From Kaiparowitsia sp041742695 (GTDB taxonomy: Bacteria; Cyanobacteriota; Cyanobacteriia; Elainellales; Elainellaceae): a stretch of 11,992 nucleotides of DNA. A program made the position numbers and the translations under genes. A model generated the notes under the pieces. It was not told the origin of the DNA. It did no database searches and worked only from the letters and a program-made list of their open reading frames with translations. The DNA lies in NCBI GenBank assembly GCA_041742695.1, contig JBGTOF010000186.1, positions 1-11,992 on the forward strand. The letters run 5' to 3'. Below are positions 1 through 6,060 of the stretch, in pieces; the first letter of the stretch is position 1, and every line of letters starts with the position of its first letter.

Positions 1-1
1 T

Positions 2-931
2 GAAAGCGAGGCTGAACCTGCGGTGGCCCCGCCCCCCGCTCCCGCTCCAACTCCAACAGCCACTGCCCCTTCAACTCGGCCTGCAGCTCGGCCTGCAGTT
101 CAGCCCACAACCCCACCCGTCTCTGTGCCTCCATCGGCTCCCGCACCTCAACCGCAAGCCACAGCACCTCAAGCCACTGAGGCACGAGTAGCTTCAGACC
201 CATTTGTCGCAGACTTTCCCCGCTATCCTGGGGCTGAACCGGGGTCTTTTGGGCTACCTGTTAGCTTCGATCCCTTCAGTAGCCGTACAACCGACGCACT
301 TAGAACGGTAGATCAATGGTTTCAGCAAGAGCTCGAGGCCAATCAGTTTGCGCTGACTCCATTAGAGGAGGTCTCTGAAACTGGGCGCTCGGTTTATCAA
401 GTGTCAAGAGAGGGCCAAACCAAGTTTCTTTCGTTCATTCCAAATCCAGATGGCGCAGGGACAAGCTATCTCTTGAGCGATCAACGCCTTCCCGACGACT
501 TAGGAAGTCAGCAGGTTGTTAGCCCTGAGGAAATTCAGTTCTTCTCAGATTTGGCAATTATTATTCCCAATCCTCAGGGCCAAGAAGGCAGCCAATGGCA
601 AGAGGTCGATCCACAGCGGTTGCAGGAACCCAGTACCTTCTACGGTAATTTGGCTGAGATCAACCTTGATTTAGGAGATATTGCAGAGTTTCGGAATGGC
701 TTGGAGCGGGGTGTGGTGAATGTAAACCACAGCGACCCTCAAGCATTGTTTGCCGAATCCCTGGAAACCCGATTCCAAATTGCAGAGTATGAGGTATCAC
801 CTCAGGGCAGTTTGGGCGGGGGCTTGCTATATCAACTGACTCGGGATGGTGTGACCGGCTATCTCAGTTTGGTTCCTACCACCGACAGTAATGGGGTGGC
901 AGCATTTCTCTGGAGTCAATCGCCTCAGTAG
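2..931 (+). CDS. Pro/Ala-rich protein with two copies of a small alpha/beta domain (5' end outside window)
   Basis: The frame is open to the left edge, so the protein is N-terminally truncated. A GTG at 23 could start translation but has no ribosome-binding site, and the frame continues upstream as ESEAEPA. The first ~60 residues after position 23 are a Pro/Ala/Thr linker of the kind that spans the periplasm in TonB-like proteins. Then come two related units, at about 287-484 and 728-919. Each has a predicted helix followed by four short strands. Each contains a matching core: YQVSREGQTKFLSFIP in the first, YQLTRDGVTGYLSLVP in the second. I do not recognise the domain, and it is not the standard TonB C-terminal domain. 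The gene ends 41 bp from the convergent exbD, so a role as periplasmic partner of ExbB/ExbD is a contextual guess. Any membrane anchor or signal peptide would lie outside the window. Confidence 0.75.
   Translation, partial: ESEAEPAVAPPPAPAPTPTATAPSTRPAARPAVQPTTPPVSVPPSAPAPQPQATAPQATEARVASDPFVADFPRYPGAEPGSFGLPVSFDPFSSRTTDALRTVDQWFQQELEANQFALTPLEEVSETGRSVYQVSREGQTKFLSFIPNPDGAGTSYLLSDQRLPDDLGSQQVVSPEEIQFFSDLAIIIPNPQGQEGSQWQEVDPQRLQEPSTFYGNLAEINLDLGDIAEFRNGLERGVVNVNHSDPQALFAESLETRFQIAEYEVSPQGSLGGGLLYQLTRDGVTGYLSLVPTTDSNGVAAFLWSQSPQ
287..919 (+). repeat. Internal protein-level duplication (units about 287-484 and 728-919)
   Basis: Two stretches of about 65 residues in the Pro-rich protein align without large gaps through the pattern Y-Q-(V/L)-(S/T)-R-(E/D)-G-x-T-x-(F/Y)-L-S-(F/L)-(I/V)-P, then an Asp/Asn/Gly turn, and each ends in an S-(D/Q)-Q-like strand. 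A helix-forming stretch precedes each core (DALRTVDQWFQQELEANQ and PQALFAESLETR). The DNA copies are too diverged to look like a recent duplication. Confidence 0.6.
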
Positions 932-972
932 GGCGATCGCCCCAAGGGTTGCAGCGTTTGGCAAACTAACAA

Positions 973-1398
973 TTATGAGGTGCGCTCAAATGCCAGCGAC
1001 ACCCGACTGCCGCCAATATCTCGCAAGGTTTTTAGCACCTCGTTCACCTGCCGATAGCTAAGGCTACGATCTGCTTTGAGCAGGACAATTCCGTCAGGGT
1101 TCTGGGTCAAAAACTGCGTCATCACTGGCACTAGCTCCGCCGTTGTGATGGTTTGTCCATTCAGTATCAATTGGCTTTGTCCATTTAGCCCCACAACCAA
1201 TGGGTCTTCATTAAGGGTGTCAGCAGTGCCTTGGATCGTAGGGCGAGTTTCGGGCAAGTTGAGTCCAGCAATCTGCTGTCCGGTCAAAGTCATGGAAATG
1301 ATGATGAAAAAAGTAAGCACCGTCATCAATACGTCCATCATGGGGACGAGGTTGACTTCGGGCAAGTCGGAGGTGCGGGCGTTGCGCTTAAAGTTCAT
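973..1398 (-). CDS. exbD: ExbD/TolR-family biopolymer transport protein, with the membrane Asp
   Basis: This 141-residue protein has the standard ExbD layout: a short cytoplasmic N-terminus, one membrane helix at about 18-40, and a small periplasmic domain. ExbD sits inside the ExbB ring and passes protons through a single Asp in the helix; here that is D22, in the motif NLVPMMDVLMTVL. The C-terminal domain (KADRSLSYRQVNEVLKTLRD) has the family's typical form. It is the last gene of the minus-strand cluster, 59 bp after the second exbD paralog, and lies tail-to-tail with the Pro-rich gene. I see no clear ribosome-binding site before the ATG, so it may depend on translation of the upstream genes. 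TolR and ExbD cannot be separated by sequence alone; no tolB, pal or tolA is in the window. Confidence 0.92.
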   Translation of the reverse strand: MNFKRNARTSDLPEVNLVPMMDVLMTVLTFFIIISMTLTGQQIAGLNLPETRPTIQGTADTLNEDPLVVGLNGQSQLILNGQTITTAELVPVMTQFLTQNPDGIVLLKADRSLSYRQVNEVLKTLRDIGGSRVSLAFERTS

Positions 1399-1457
1399 TG
1401 GTAAAGGGGAAAGACAAAGAGACAGAGAAGACGCTAGAGAATAAGGTTCGCCCTTTG

Positions 1458-1868
1458 TCAGTCAATGGCCAAGGCGACCTGCGCTCCGCCCACGTCCTTC
1501 ATGGCACCTAAGAGCTGCAATACCTGGTCATAGGGCATGTCGGGCTCAGGCTGGAGTGCCACGATGCCTGTGGGAGCGTTGGTTACATAGATTTGAATCT
1601 GTTGCTGAAGCTGAGGCAGGGCGATCGCCCGTCCGTCTACTTCAATGCCCTGTTGCGTGAGCCGGACTACTAGCGGCTCGGGGAGGTCAGTGGGCGCATC
1701 GGTTGCCCGAGAGGGATCTGCGGGCAACGGGACTTCCAGGCCTTCTTGTGCCGTCAGCATCATGGTTATCATGACAAAAAACGCCAAAATCCCCATCATG
1801 ACGTTCAGCATGGGAATCAGATTGATTTCGGGAAGAGAGGCCTGAGCACGTTGATGTTTGAAGCGCAT
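1458..1868 (-). CDS. exbD: ExbD/TolR-family paralog with Asn in place of the membrane Asp
   Basis: This 136-residue protein aligns with its neighbour end to end: a basic N-terminus, LPEINLIPML before the helix, one membrane helix (about 18-40) and the same periplasmic domain (PDMPYDQVLQLLGAMKDVGG). The striking difference is residue 22. The proton-relay Asp of ExbD, TolR and MotB is Asn here, encoded by AAC at 1805-1803; the intact paralog has GAC at the aligned place. No other acidic residue lies inside the helix. The periplasmic domain shows no sign of decay. The ATG is 21 bp after the exbB stop, so the two are surely cotranscribed. Since ExbD works as a dimer within the ExbB pentamer, I infer it may form a heterodimer in which only the other subunit carries protons. 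Confidence 0.9.
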   Translation of the reverse strand: MRFKHQRAQASLPEINLIPMLNVMMGILAFFVMITMMLTAQEGLEVPLPADPSRATDAPTDLPEPLVVRLTQQGIEVDGRAIALPQLQQQIQIYVTNAPTGIVALQPEPDMPYDQVLQLLGAMKDVGGAQVALAID

Positions 1869-1889
1869 TATGGCTTTACGGGTAACTGG

Positions 1890-2642
1890 TTAAGGTGCCG
1901 CAATTTCTTCATATTGATAGGACGAGCTCATGTTAGAAAGATTAGGCTCGTACCACACTTGGCGATAGATTAACTCTAGTTCAGAACCCACATCGGCAAA
2001 ATAGTCCATCTGCCGAGCTTGCAGCGTCACCAAAACTCGAAAAATCAGCAGGGCCATAATCGCCACCATCATGCCCGCTGCGGTCGTGATCAGTGCTTCC
2101 CCAATCCCCGATGCGGCTTGTGAAGCTTGCTCTGGAGTGCCGCCACCGCCAATATTGAGACTGCTAAAGGTGGCGATCAGCCCTGTAACGGTACCCAACA
2201 GCCCCAAAAGTGGCGAAACGGCAATCGTCGTCTCAAGCAGCTTGTCGCCCCGGCGCATCTGGACAAACTCCCGATCGCCCGCAGCTTCCATAGCCAAGCG
2301 AAATGTTTCGGGGGTAGGCTGCTTGAGCCGTAGGGGCGCCACCAAAAATCGACCGATGGGTAACTCTTGGGCCTGTTCTGCAATTATTCGCGCATCGTTG
2401 AGACTTACACGGGCTGCCTGCAATACATCCTGAACAATTCGGTCTTCTTGAGTCAGCAACAGGTACCAAAACCCTGACCGCTCCAGAGCGCAGGCGATCG
2501 CTGCAACCGAAAAGCCCAAAATGGGGATCATCACCGGGCCACCCTGCATTACCAACTCAAATAGGTTTGTCATAGGGCTATATATCTGCAAATTAGATGG
2601 GTATGAACCATACTCATGTGACGGAACAGCATCCATCGACAT
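1890..2642 (-). CDS. exbB: ExbB/TolQ/MotA-family proton channel protein
   Basis: ExbB forms the pentameric inner-membrane ring around ExbD and converts proton flow into motion of a periplasmic partner. Three membrane segments are visible at about residues 36-53, 136-160 and 183-205. GGPVMIPIL in the first, SPLLGLLGTVTGLIATF in the second (T151) and GEALITTAAGMMVA in the third (T186/T187) are family hallmarks; the threonines line the proton path in ExbB and MotA. The longest reading starts at the ATG at 2642 (250 residues). The ATG at 2573, giving MTNLFELVMQGGP, fits the usual family N-terminus better and would yield 227 residues. Neither has a convincing ribosome-binding site, so the start is open. 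It is the first exb gene of the cluster, 145 bp after the lipoprotein gene. Confidence 0.9.
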   Translation of the reverse strand: MSMDAVPSHEYGSYPSNLQIYSPMTNLFELVMQGGPVMIPILGFSVAAIACALERSGFWYLLLTQEDRIVQDVLQAARVSLNDARIIAEQAQELPIGRFLVAPLRLKQPTPETFRLAMEAAGDREFVQMRRGDKLLETTIAVSPLLGLLGTVTGLIATFSSLNIGGGGTPEQASQAASGIGEALITTAAGMMVAIMALLIFRVLVTLQARQMDYFADVGSELELIYRQVWYEPNLSNMSSSYQYEEIAAP

Positions 2643-2674
2643 TTTTTCGCTTGGGCTTTAGCGCGCGATACAGT

Positions 2675-2685
2675 TCTCATTGAGA
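2675..2685. promoter_or_regulatory. Inverted repeat TCTCATTGAGA upstream of exbB, possible operator
   Basis: A perfect 5-1-5 inverted repeat lies 33 bp upstream of the longest exbB start. On the minus strand a -10-like TATTCT (2697-2692) sits just before it, so the repeat would cover the transcription start. One arm read with its centre (AATGAGA) resembles half of the Fur consensus, which would suit a gene for energised iron uptake. The match is short and there is no good -35, so this is a weak candidate. Confidence 0.25.
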
Positions 2686-2720
2686 TTCCATTAGAATACC
2701 GGAGCACTCTGCTGCGGTAG

Positions 2721-2759
2721 TTTAACGAAACATGATCAACACGATAATCCCTCGTTAAA
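2721..2759 (-). terminator. Inverted repeat after the lipoprotein gene, possible transcript-end hairpin
   Basis: TTTAACGA (2721-2728) and TCGTTAAA (2752-2759) are perfect 8-bp inverted arms with a 23-nt loop. They lie about 30 bp downstream of the stop of the minus-strand lipoprotein gene and before exbB. The stem is AT-rich, the loop is long and no T-run follows, so any termination would be partial. Confidence 0.2.
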
Positions 2760-2787
2760 TTCGTCGCGATGTCATTCTTAATTGGTC

Positions 2788-3600
2788 TTAAAAGTCATCA
2801 AATACACTAGGATCGCTGAGCAATTCGTCAGCGGTGGTCACGGTTGGCGGCTCAGTTATCGCTTGTGCCTCGGTAACTTGCTCAGGAGCGATAGACGGTG
2901 GGGGCTCACTCTCACTAGGTTCCGATGCGATCGCCTCCTCAGAGTTTGCATCCTCCCCTATAGAGAGGTCTGTCTCAGAGAGCTGCAGCCAGACCTGTTG
3001 CCACGCTAAATTCTGCTGAGAATCAACAGTCACCACAATGCGCTCGATCCGCTTGTCGTGTCCCAAGCGGCCATTGCGCACTCGGCATTCAAAACGATCG
3101 CCCGGTTGATTGAGTCGATAGGGCGATCGCCCACACATCACCACAGGCAAGCCATTCGTTTCTTGCCGTAGCTCAGCCTGAAAGATATCTTCGAGCAATC
3201 GCATGTTGAGCAACGCCCTTGAGTTAGGAATCTCCCATGTAGGCCGTTCATCCATTTCTCCTGGAGCAAGAGACTGCACGATGACAGGCGTATATTGACC
3301 AGACTCTAGCTCAACCTCACATCGCAGCACGTGCTCTGCCGACTTGCGAGCAGGGCAGTTTACATCGTTGACGACCAAATTGGCCGCTTGTAGATCCAGC
3401 CGAATGGTATCTTCGAGTGCCGACATGTCCATCGGTTGGCAAGACGCTGTGCCCAGAAGGGCGATCGCCCACCACCACAGACGACCGCCCCTGCCCCCAT
3501 ATCTCACAGCAGCAACTCTGGCTGTGAACTGCGCTCGCCAAGGGCTAATCCCAACACTACTCAATTCCTCATTTTGTAGAATTGATGTCACCTCACTCAT
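2788..3600 (-). CDS. Probable lipoprotein with two Cys-pair (DUF4333-like) repeats and acidic C-terminal tail
   Basis: In the 270-residue reading a hydrophobic stretch, LWWWAIALLGTASC (41-54), ends in a lipobox-like Cys (C54). The Thr at -3 is not ideal. A GTG at 3507 would start the protein at VRYGGRGGR, placing the Cys at residue 23 and giving a normal lipoprotein signal peptide, so the true start may be there (239 residues). The body holds two similar units: C82-P...C94 and C156-G...C172. Each Cys pair is followed by a strand-rich stretch (PVIVQSL; RIVVTVD). This resembles secreted DUF4333-type domains, from memory of the pattern, and each pair could form a disulfide in the periplasm. Residues from about 210 to the end are Glu/Ser/Pro-rich, low in complexity and probably disordered. 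The gene lies 145 bp upstream of exbB on the same strand. Its function is unknown. Confidence 0.75.
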   Translation of the reverse strand: MSEVTSILQNEELSSVGISPWRAQFTARVAAVRYGGRGGRLWWWAIALLGTASCQPMDMSALEDTIRLDLQAANLVVNDVNCPARKSAEHVLRCEVELESGQYTPVIVQSLAPGEMDERPTWEIPNSRALLNMRLLEDIFQAELRQETNGLPVVMCGRSPYRLNQPGDRFECRVRNGRLGHDKRIERIVVTVDSQQNLAWQQVWLQLSETDLSIGEDANSEEAIASEPSESEPPPSIAPEQVTEAQAITEPPTVTTADELLSDPSVFDDF

Positions 3601-3657
3601 CGCTCTATCAGCTCCCCAATAATGCTGTCAGCAAACGCATGCCCCTATTTCCTGAGC

Positions 3658-3688
3658 ATTATAGAAACGCTAGGTTAACGAAATGTAA
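3658..3688 (-). promoter_or_regulatory. Candidate promoter for the lipoprotein-exbB-exbD-exbD cluster
   Basis: On the minus strand a perfect TATAAT is read from 3663 to 3658, about 58 bp before the longest start of the lipoprotein gene. The best -35-like hexamer, TTACAT (3688-3683), is weak and its 19-bp spacing is long. It is the only consensus -10 I see upstream of this cluster. Confidence 0.4.
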
Positions 3689-3782
3689 TTGGAGCTTAAT
3701 CCTCAGCTTTTTACAGCGCTCAACTCTTTGCCAAACTTCGGGAATCTGAGTTTGAGAGGATGCATCCCAGTTTTGTAAATTG

Positions 3783-3857
3783 GCCCTCATCCCCCAGTCC
3801 CTTCTCCCAAAAGGAAGAAGGGGAGCCGGATTCACAGTCCCTCTCCCGCTCCGAGAG
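3783..3857. repeat. Degenerate cyanobacterial dispersed hairpin repeat, possible rqcH terminator
   Basis: The stretch starts with the C-rich string CCCTCATCCCCCAGTCC. It then forms a hairpin of CCCTTCTCCC (3799-3808), an AAAA loop and GGAAGAAGGG (3813-3822), with one mismatch. After a GGAGCCGGATTC linker comes a second hairpin, CTCTC (3841-3845) with GAGAG (3853-3857). From memory, this double-hairpin layout is a dispersed intergenic repeat in filamentous cyanobacteria; the usual right end seems missing. It lies 75 bp past the rqcH stop, where its stems could end or stabilise that transcript. No T-run is present. Confidence 0.55.
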
Positions 3858-3931
3858 TATGCTGTGCGCGTGCACACAACATATCAATCAAGTCAGCAAA
3901 AGCGTTGCATCCAACGACGTGCATTCGAAGA

Positions 3932-5638
3932 CTAACGTAGAGGCCGACCCCAAATTACCCGTTCTTGCTTATAGATGGCCATGCCTGGTTTTGCGCCCTT
4001 AGGCTTGTAGACATGGCGCGGTTCGGTATACACCACGGGCACCTGATCACTCTGGGCCGCACGGCTGTGGAGCGCGGCAACGTTGGCGGCAAATTGCAGG
4101 TCCGCATCTTCGGGAACGGCTCCCGGTTCTAGTCGAAGCAGCACGTGGCTACCGGGAATTTCTTGACTGTGGAACCAGAGGTCGTAGTCGGTGGCGAGGC
4201 GAAAGGTGAGTTCGTCATTTTGGCGATTGTTGCGCCCCACCCAGATGGCAAACCCACTGGGGCTCGTGTAATGCCGAAACTGGGTGACTGAGCGAGGGCG
4301 ATCGCGCCCTTCAGTTGCCTCTAAATAGCCCTGCTGCACTAGCTCCTCGCGAATTTCTTCGAGGGCATCTAGATCATCGGGGTTAGTGTAGTCGGCCAGC
4401 TGTGCCAGCGCGACCTGCACCTGCTCTAGATAGTCAACTTCGGCTTGGGTATCGCGTAAAAGCGGTTCCAGAGCGGCACGCGATCGCCGCATTTTTTGCT
4501 GTTTTTTATAGAAGCGCTGGGCATTTTGCACCGCATTCTTATCAGGGTCAAGCGTCAGGGTGATGGGTTCCCCCGTGGTGAAGTCAGCGAGGGTCATGCG
4601 GGTCATCCCCGGCTGATACTCATGCAGGTGCGCCATCAGCAGATCCGCTCGACCTTTGAGGGCATCGGCATCGGCAGATTGCTCCAGTCGAGTTTGAAAA
4701 TCGGTTAGCTTAACGTTTAGCTTTTTCAGCAGACTGCCCAAGCGCTGAGTGAGTTGGTGGTGCAGTTGCCGCAGAGTTTGGCGGTTGAGTTGGTCGCGGT
4801 AAAACTCGCTGATGAGGGTTTGGGTAGAATCTGCAGCCCGTTCCATCCCCCAGCCCAACACCGTATAGCCAGTGGCACACCAGCCCGGCTGAAACTGCTC
4901 GGTAGACAGGGCGGTGAGCCAGGCCTGCCACTGCTGGAAGAGCGATCGCCACTGATGGGGAGCGATCGCCCCTGTGTCCTGATCCGCATCCAGCCCCGCC
5001 TCTGCGCACATCGACAGCACCAACGCCGAACTCAACCCCCGATAGTTCTTCAGCAGCGCTCGCTTGAGCGGAATGGGCACCAGTGCTATCCGCTCTTGCC
5101 AGCGCTCAAAGGATTCGTCTAGGGTGGGAATCGTCTCCATTAAGGCGGGCGGCAATTCATAGGCTTGCCCCGTTAGCAGGGGCCGCACGCTCGACTGCTG
5201 GGCACTCACCTGGTGCGCCACGGTAATGATCTGGTTGTCAGTGGTCGTAAGGATGACGTTGCTATATTTGCTCATCACCTCCACATAAAGATGGTATTGA
5301 CAAGGATCGCCAGGACGGCGGGCAAACTGCAAATCCAACGCTCGCTCCCACGGGGCGATCGCCCCCATGGATACCAGCGCTAGCCCATTGAGCTGATGCC
5401 GCAGCTGCTGCGCAAAGGCAAAGGTGTTGGGGTCGCGCGGCGGCGGCTCATCCATGCACAGCCGCGCCCCTTGAGGATGCCAGGAGAGGGTCAGCCAGCC
5501 CCGCTGATCGAGGGTGCGCAGGCATAGGGCAATGGTATGGCGATCGCGCTGAAGCACCTGCTCAACCCTCGACGGTAACCATTGCGCCCGCAACTCGGCA
5601 CACAGCGCCATTAGTGTGGTGAAATCAACTGGTTGCAA
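3932..5638 (-). CDS. rqcH: Rqc2/NEMF homolog RqcH (NFACT family), ribosome quality control
   Basis: RqcH binds 50S subunits blocked by peptidyl-tRNA and recruits tRNA-Ala to add Ala tails that mark the stalled peptide for degradation. The 568 residues match the family length (B. subtilis about 570). Visible parts are: NFACT-N at 1-170 (QPVDFTTL, LTLSWHPQGARL, YSNVIL); a helix-hairpin-helix region near 190-225; coiled coils near 280-330 and 370-440; and NFACT-R, with GRNNRQND (468-475), DLWFHSQEIPGSHV (486-499) and KPKGAKPGMAIY (545-556). The tRNA-binding Asp-Arg pair described in B. subtilis aligns with E98-R99 here, a conservative change. The start is TTG: an in-frame TGA at 5659-5657 rules out anything longer, and AAGGGG lies 8 nt upstream. 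Older databases call this family fibronectin-binding protein. It stands alone, divergent from leuB. Confidence 0.92.
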   Translation of the reverse strand: MQPVDFTTLMALCAELRAQWLPSRVEQVLQRDRHTIALCLRTLDQRGWLTLSWHPQGARLCMDEPPPRDPNTFAFAQQLRHQLNGLALVSMGAIAPWERALDLQFARRPGDPCQYHLYVEVMSKYSNVILTTTDNQIITVAHQVSAQQSSVRPLLTGQAYELPPALMETIPTLDESFERWQERIALVPIPLKRALLKNYRGLSSALVLSMCAEAGLDADQDTGAIAPHQWRSLFQQWQAWLTALSTEQFQPGWCATGYTVLGWGMERAADSTQTLISEFYRDQLNRQTLRQLHHQLTQRLGSLLKKLNVKLTDFQTRLEQSADADALKGRADLLMAHLHEYQPGMTRMTLADFTTGEPITLTLDPDKNAVQNAQRFYKKQQKMRRSRAALEPLLRDTQAEVDYLEQVQVALAQLADYTNPDDLDALEEIREELVQQGYLEATEGRDRPRSVTQFRHYTSPSGFAIWVGRNNRQNDELTFRLATDYDLWFHSQEIPGSHVLLRLEPGAVPEDADLQFAANVAALHSRAAQSDQVPVVYTEPRHVYKPKGAKPGMAIYKQERVIWGRPLR

Positions 5639-5660
5639 GGCGATCGCCCCTTTTCGTCAT
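5625..5660 (-). other. Possible 11-codon leader ORF overlapping the rqcH start
   Basis: An out-of-frame ATG at 5660 opens an 11-codon frame reading MTKRGDRLATS. It spans the ribosome-binding site and TTG start of rqcH and stops about ten bases into the gene. It has no ribosome-binding site of its own. It may be chance, or it may tune rqcH translation. Confidence 0.15.
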
Positions 5661-6060
5661 CTGGCAAACTTGCTATCTCTTCTGAACTGATGATCTGAGC
5701 AGTGGTCTGCCGGCAAGGGTGTGAGCGGTAGGGGCAAAAGCCATACCACTCACACCCTTACCTGTTTAGAACGACCCTAATCTCTATCGATCAGGCCGAT
5801 AGGCCTAGAACGAGCGAGCGGTAGAACTATCCAGCTCTACAGAATCTCTGTCCAAGACCTCTGCTCTACCGTGAGCCATTCCAGGAGATCGGCAAAAAAT
5901 GGGGGAACAAACCCGATAAGATTGGGTAGTTCAGCCATCTCAGTGTAGCGCTGCGGCTGCACCGACCGGGCGATCGCCCCCGTTCAACTAACCTCTATCT
6001 TGATCCATTCTTGATCCAACTACTTCCTGATCGAGCCCCATCGACCCACCTTCAGCACCC
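5639..6060. other. Divergent non-coding gap between rqcH and leuB
   Basis: This 422-bp stretch must carry the promoters of both rqcH (minus) and leuB (plus), but I find no confident -10/-35 pair for either. It contains a long stem-loop (5715-5759), a weaker set of competing stems in which CGGTAGA (5819-5825) can pair with TCTACCG (5865-5871) or in part with TCTAC (5836-5840), and two HIP1 sites (5640 and 5970). I recognise no tRNA and no known riboswitch. Confidence 0.6.
5715..5759. repeat. Long stem-loop (16-bp stem) in the rqcH-leuB gap
   Basis: AAGGGTGTGAGCGGTA (5715-5730) pairs with TACCACTCACACCCTT (5744-5759). The one mismatch is C-A as plus-strand RNA but a G-U wobble as minus-strand RNA, giving a continuous 16-bp helix. 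The loop holds a small inner stem, GGC-AAAA-GCC. No T-run follows on either strand, so it is not a classic terminator. In the minus orientation it would lie in the rqcH leader. Confidence 0.7.

Larger units (their letters stand above)
3601..3931. other. Non-coding gap between the lipoprotein gene and rqcH
   Basis: This 331-bp stretch lies upstream of the lipoprotein gene and downstream of rqcH, both on the minus strand. It holds a candidate promoter (3658-3688), a degenerate dispersed hairpin repeat (3783-3857) and a small stem TGTGC/GCACA near 3862-3875. The short open frames here do not look like proteins. Confidence 0.7.

Noticed and set aside
23..25. GTG at 23 as the true start of the Pro-rich protein
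   Set aside because: The open frame continues to the window edge with similar composition and there is no ribosome-binding site, so the gene most likely starts upstream.
973..1868. The second exbD as a pseudogene because of its Asn
   Set aside because: The frame is full length, the periplasmic domain keeps the family pattern and the spacing to exbB is tight, so selection seems to be maintaining it.
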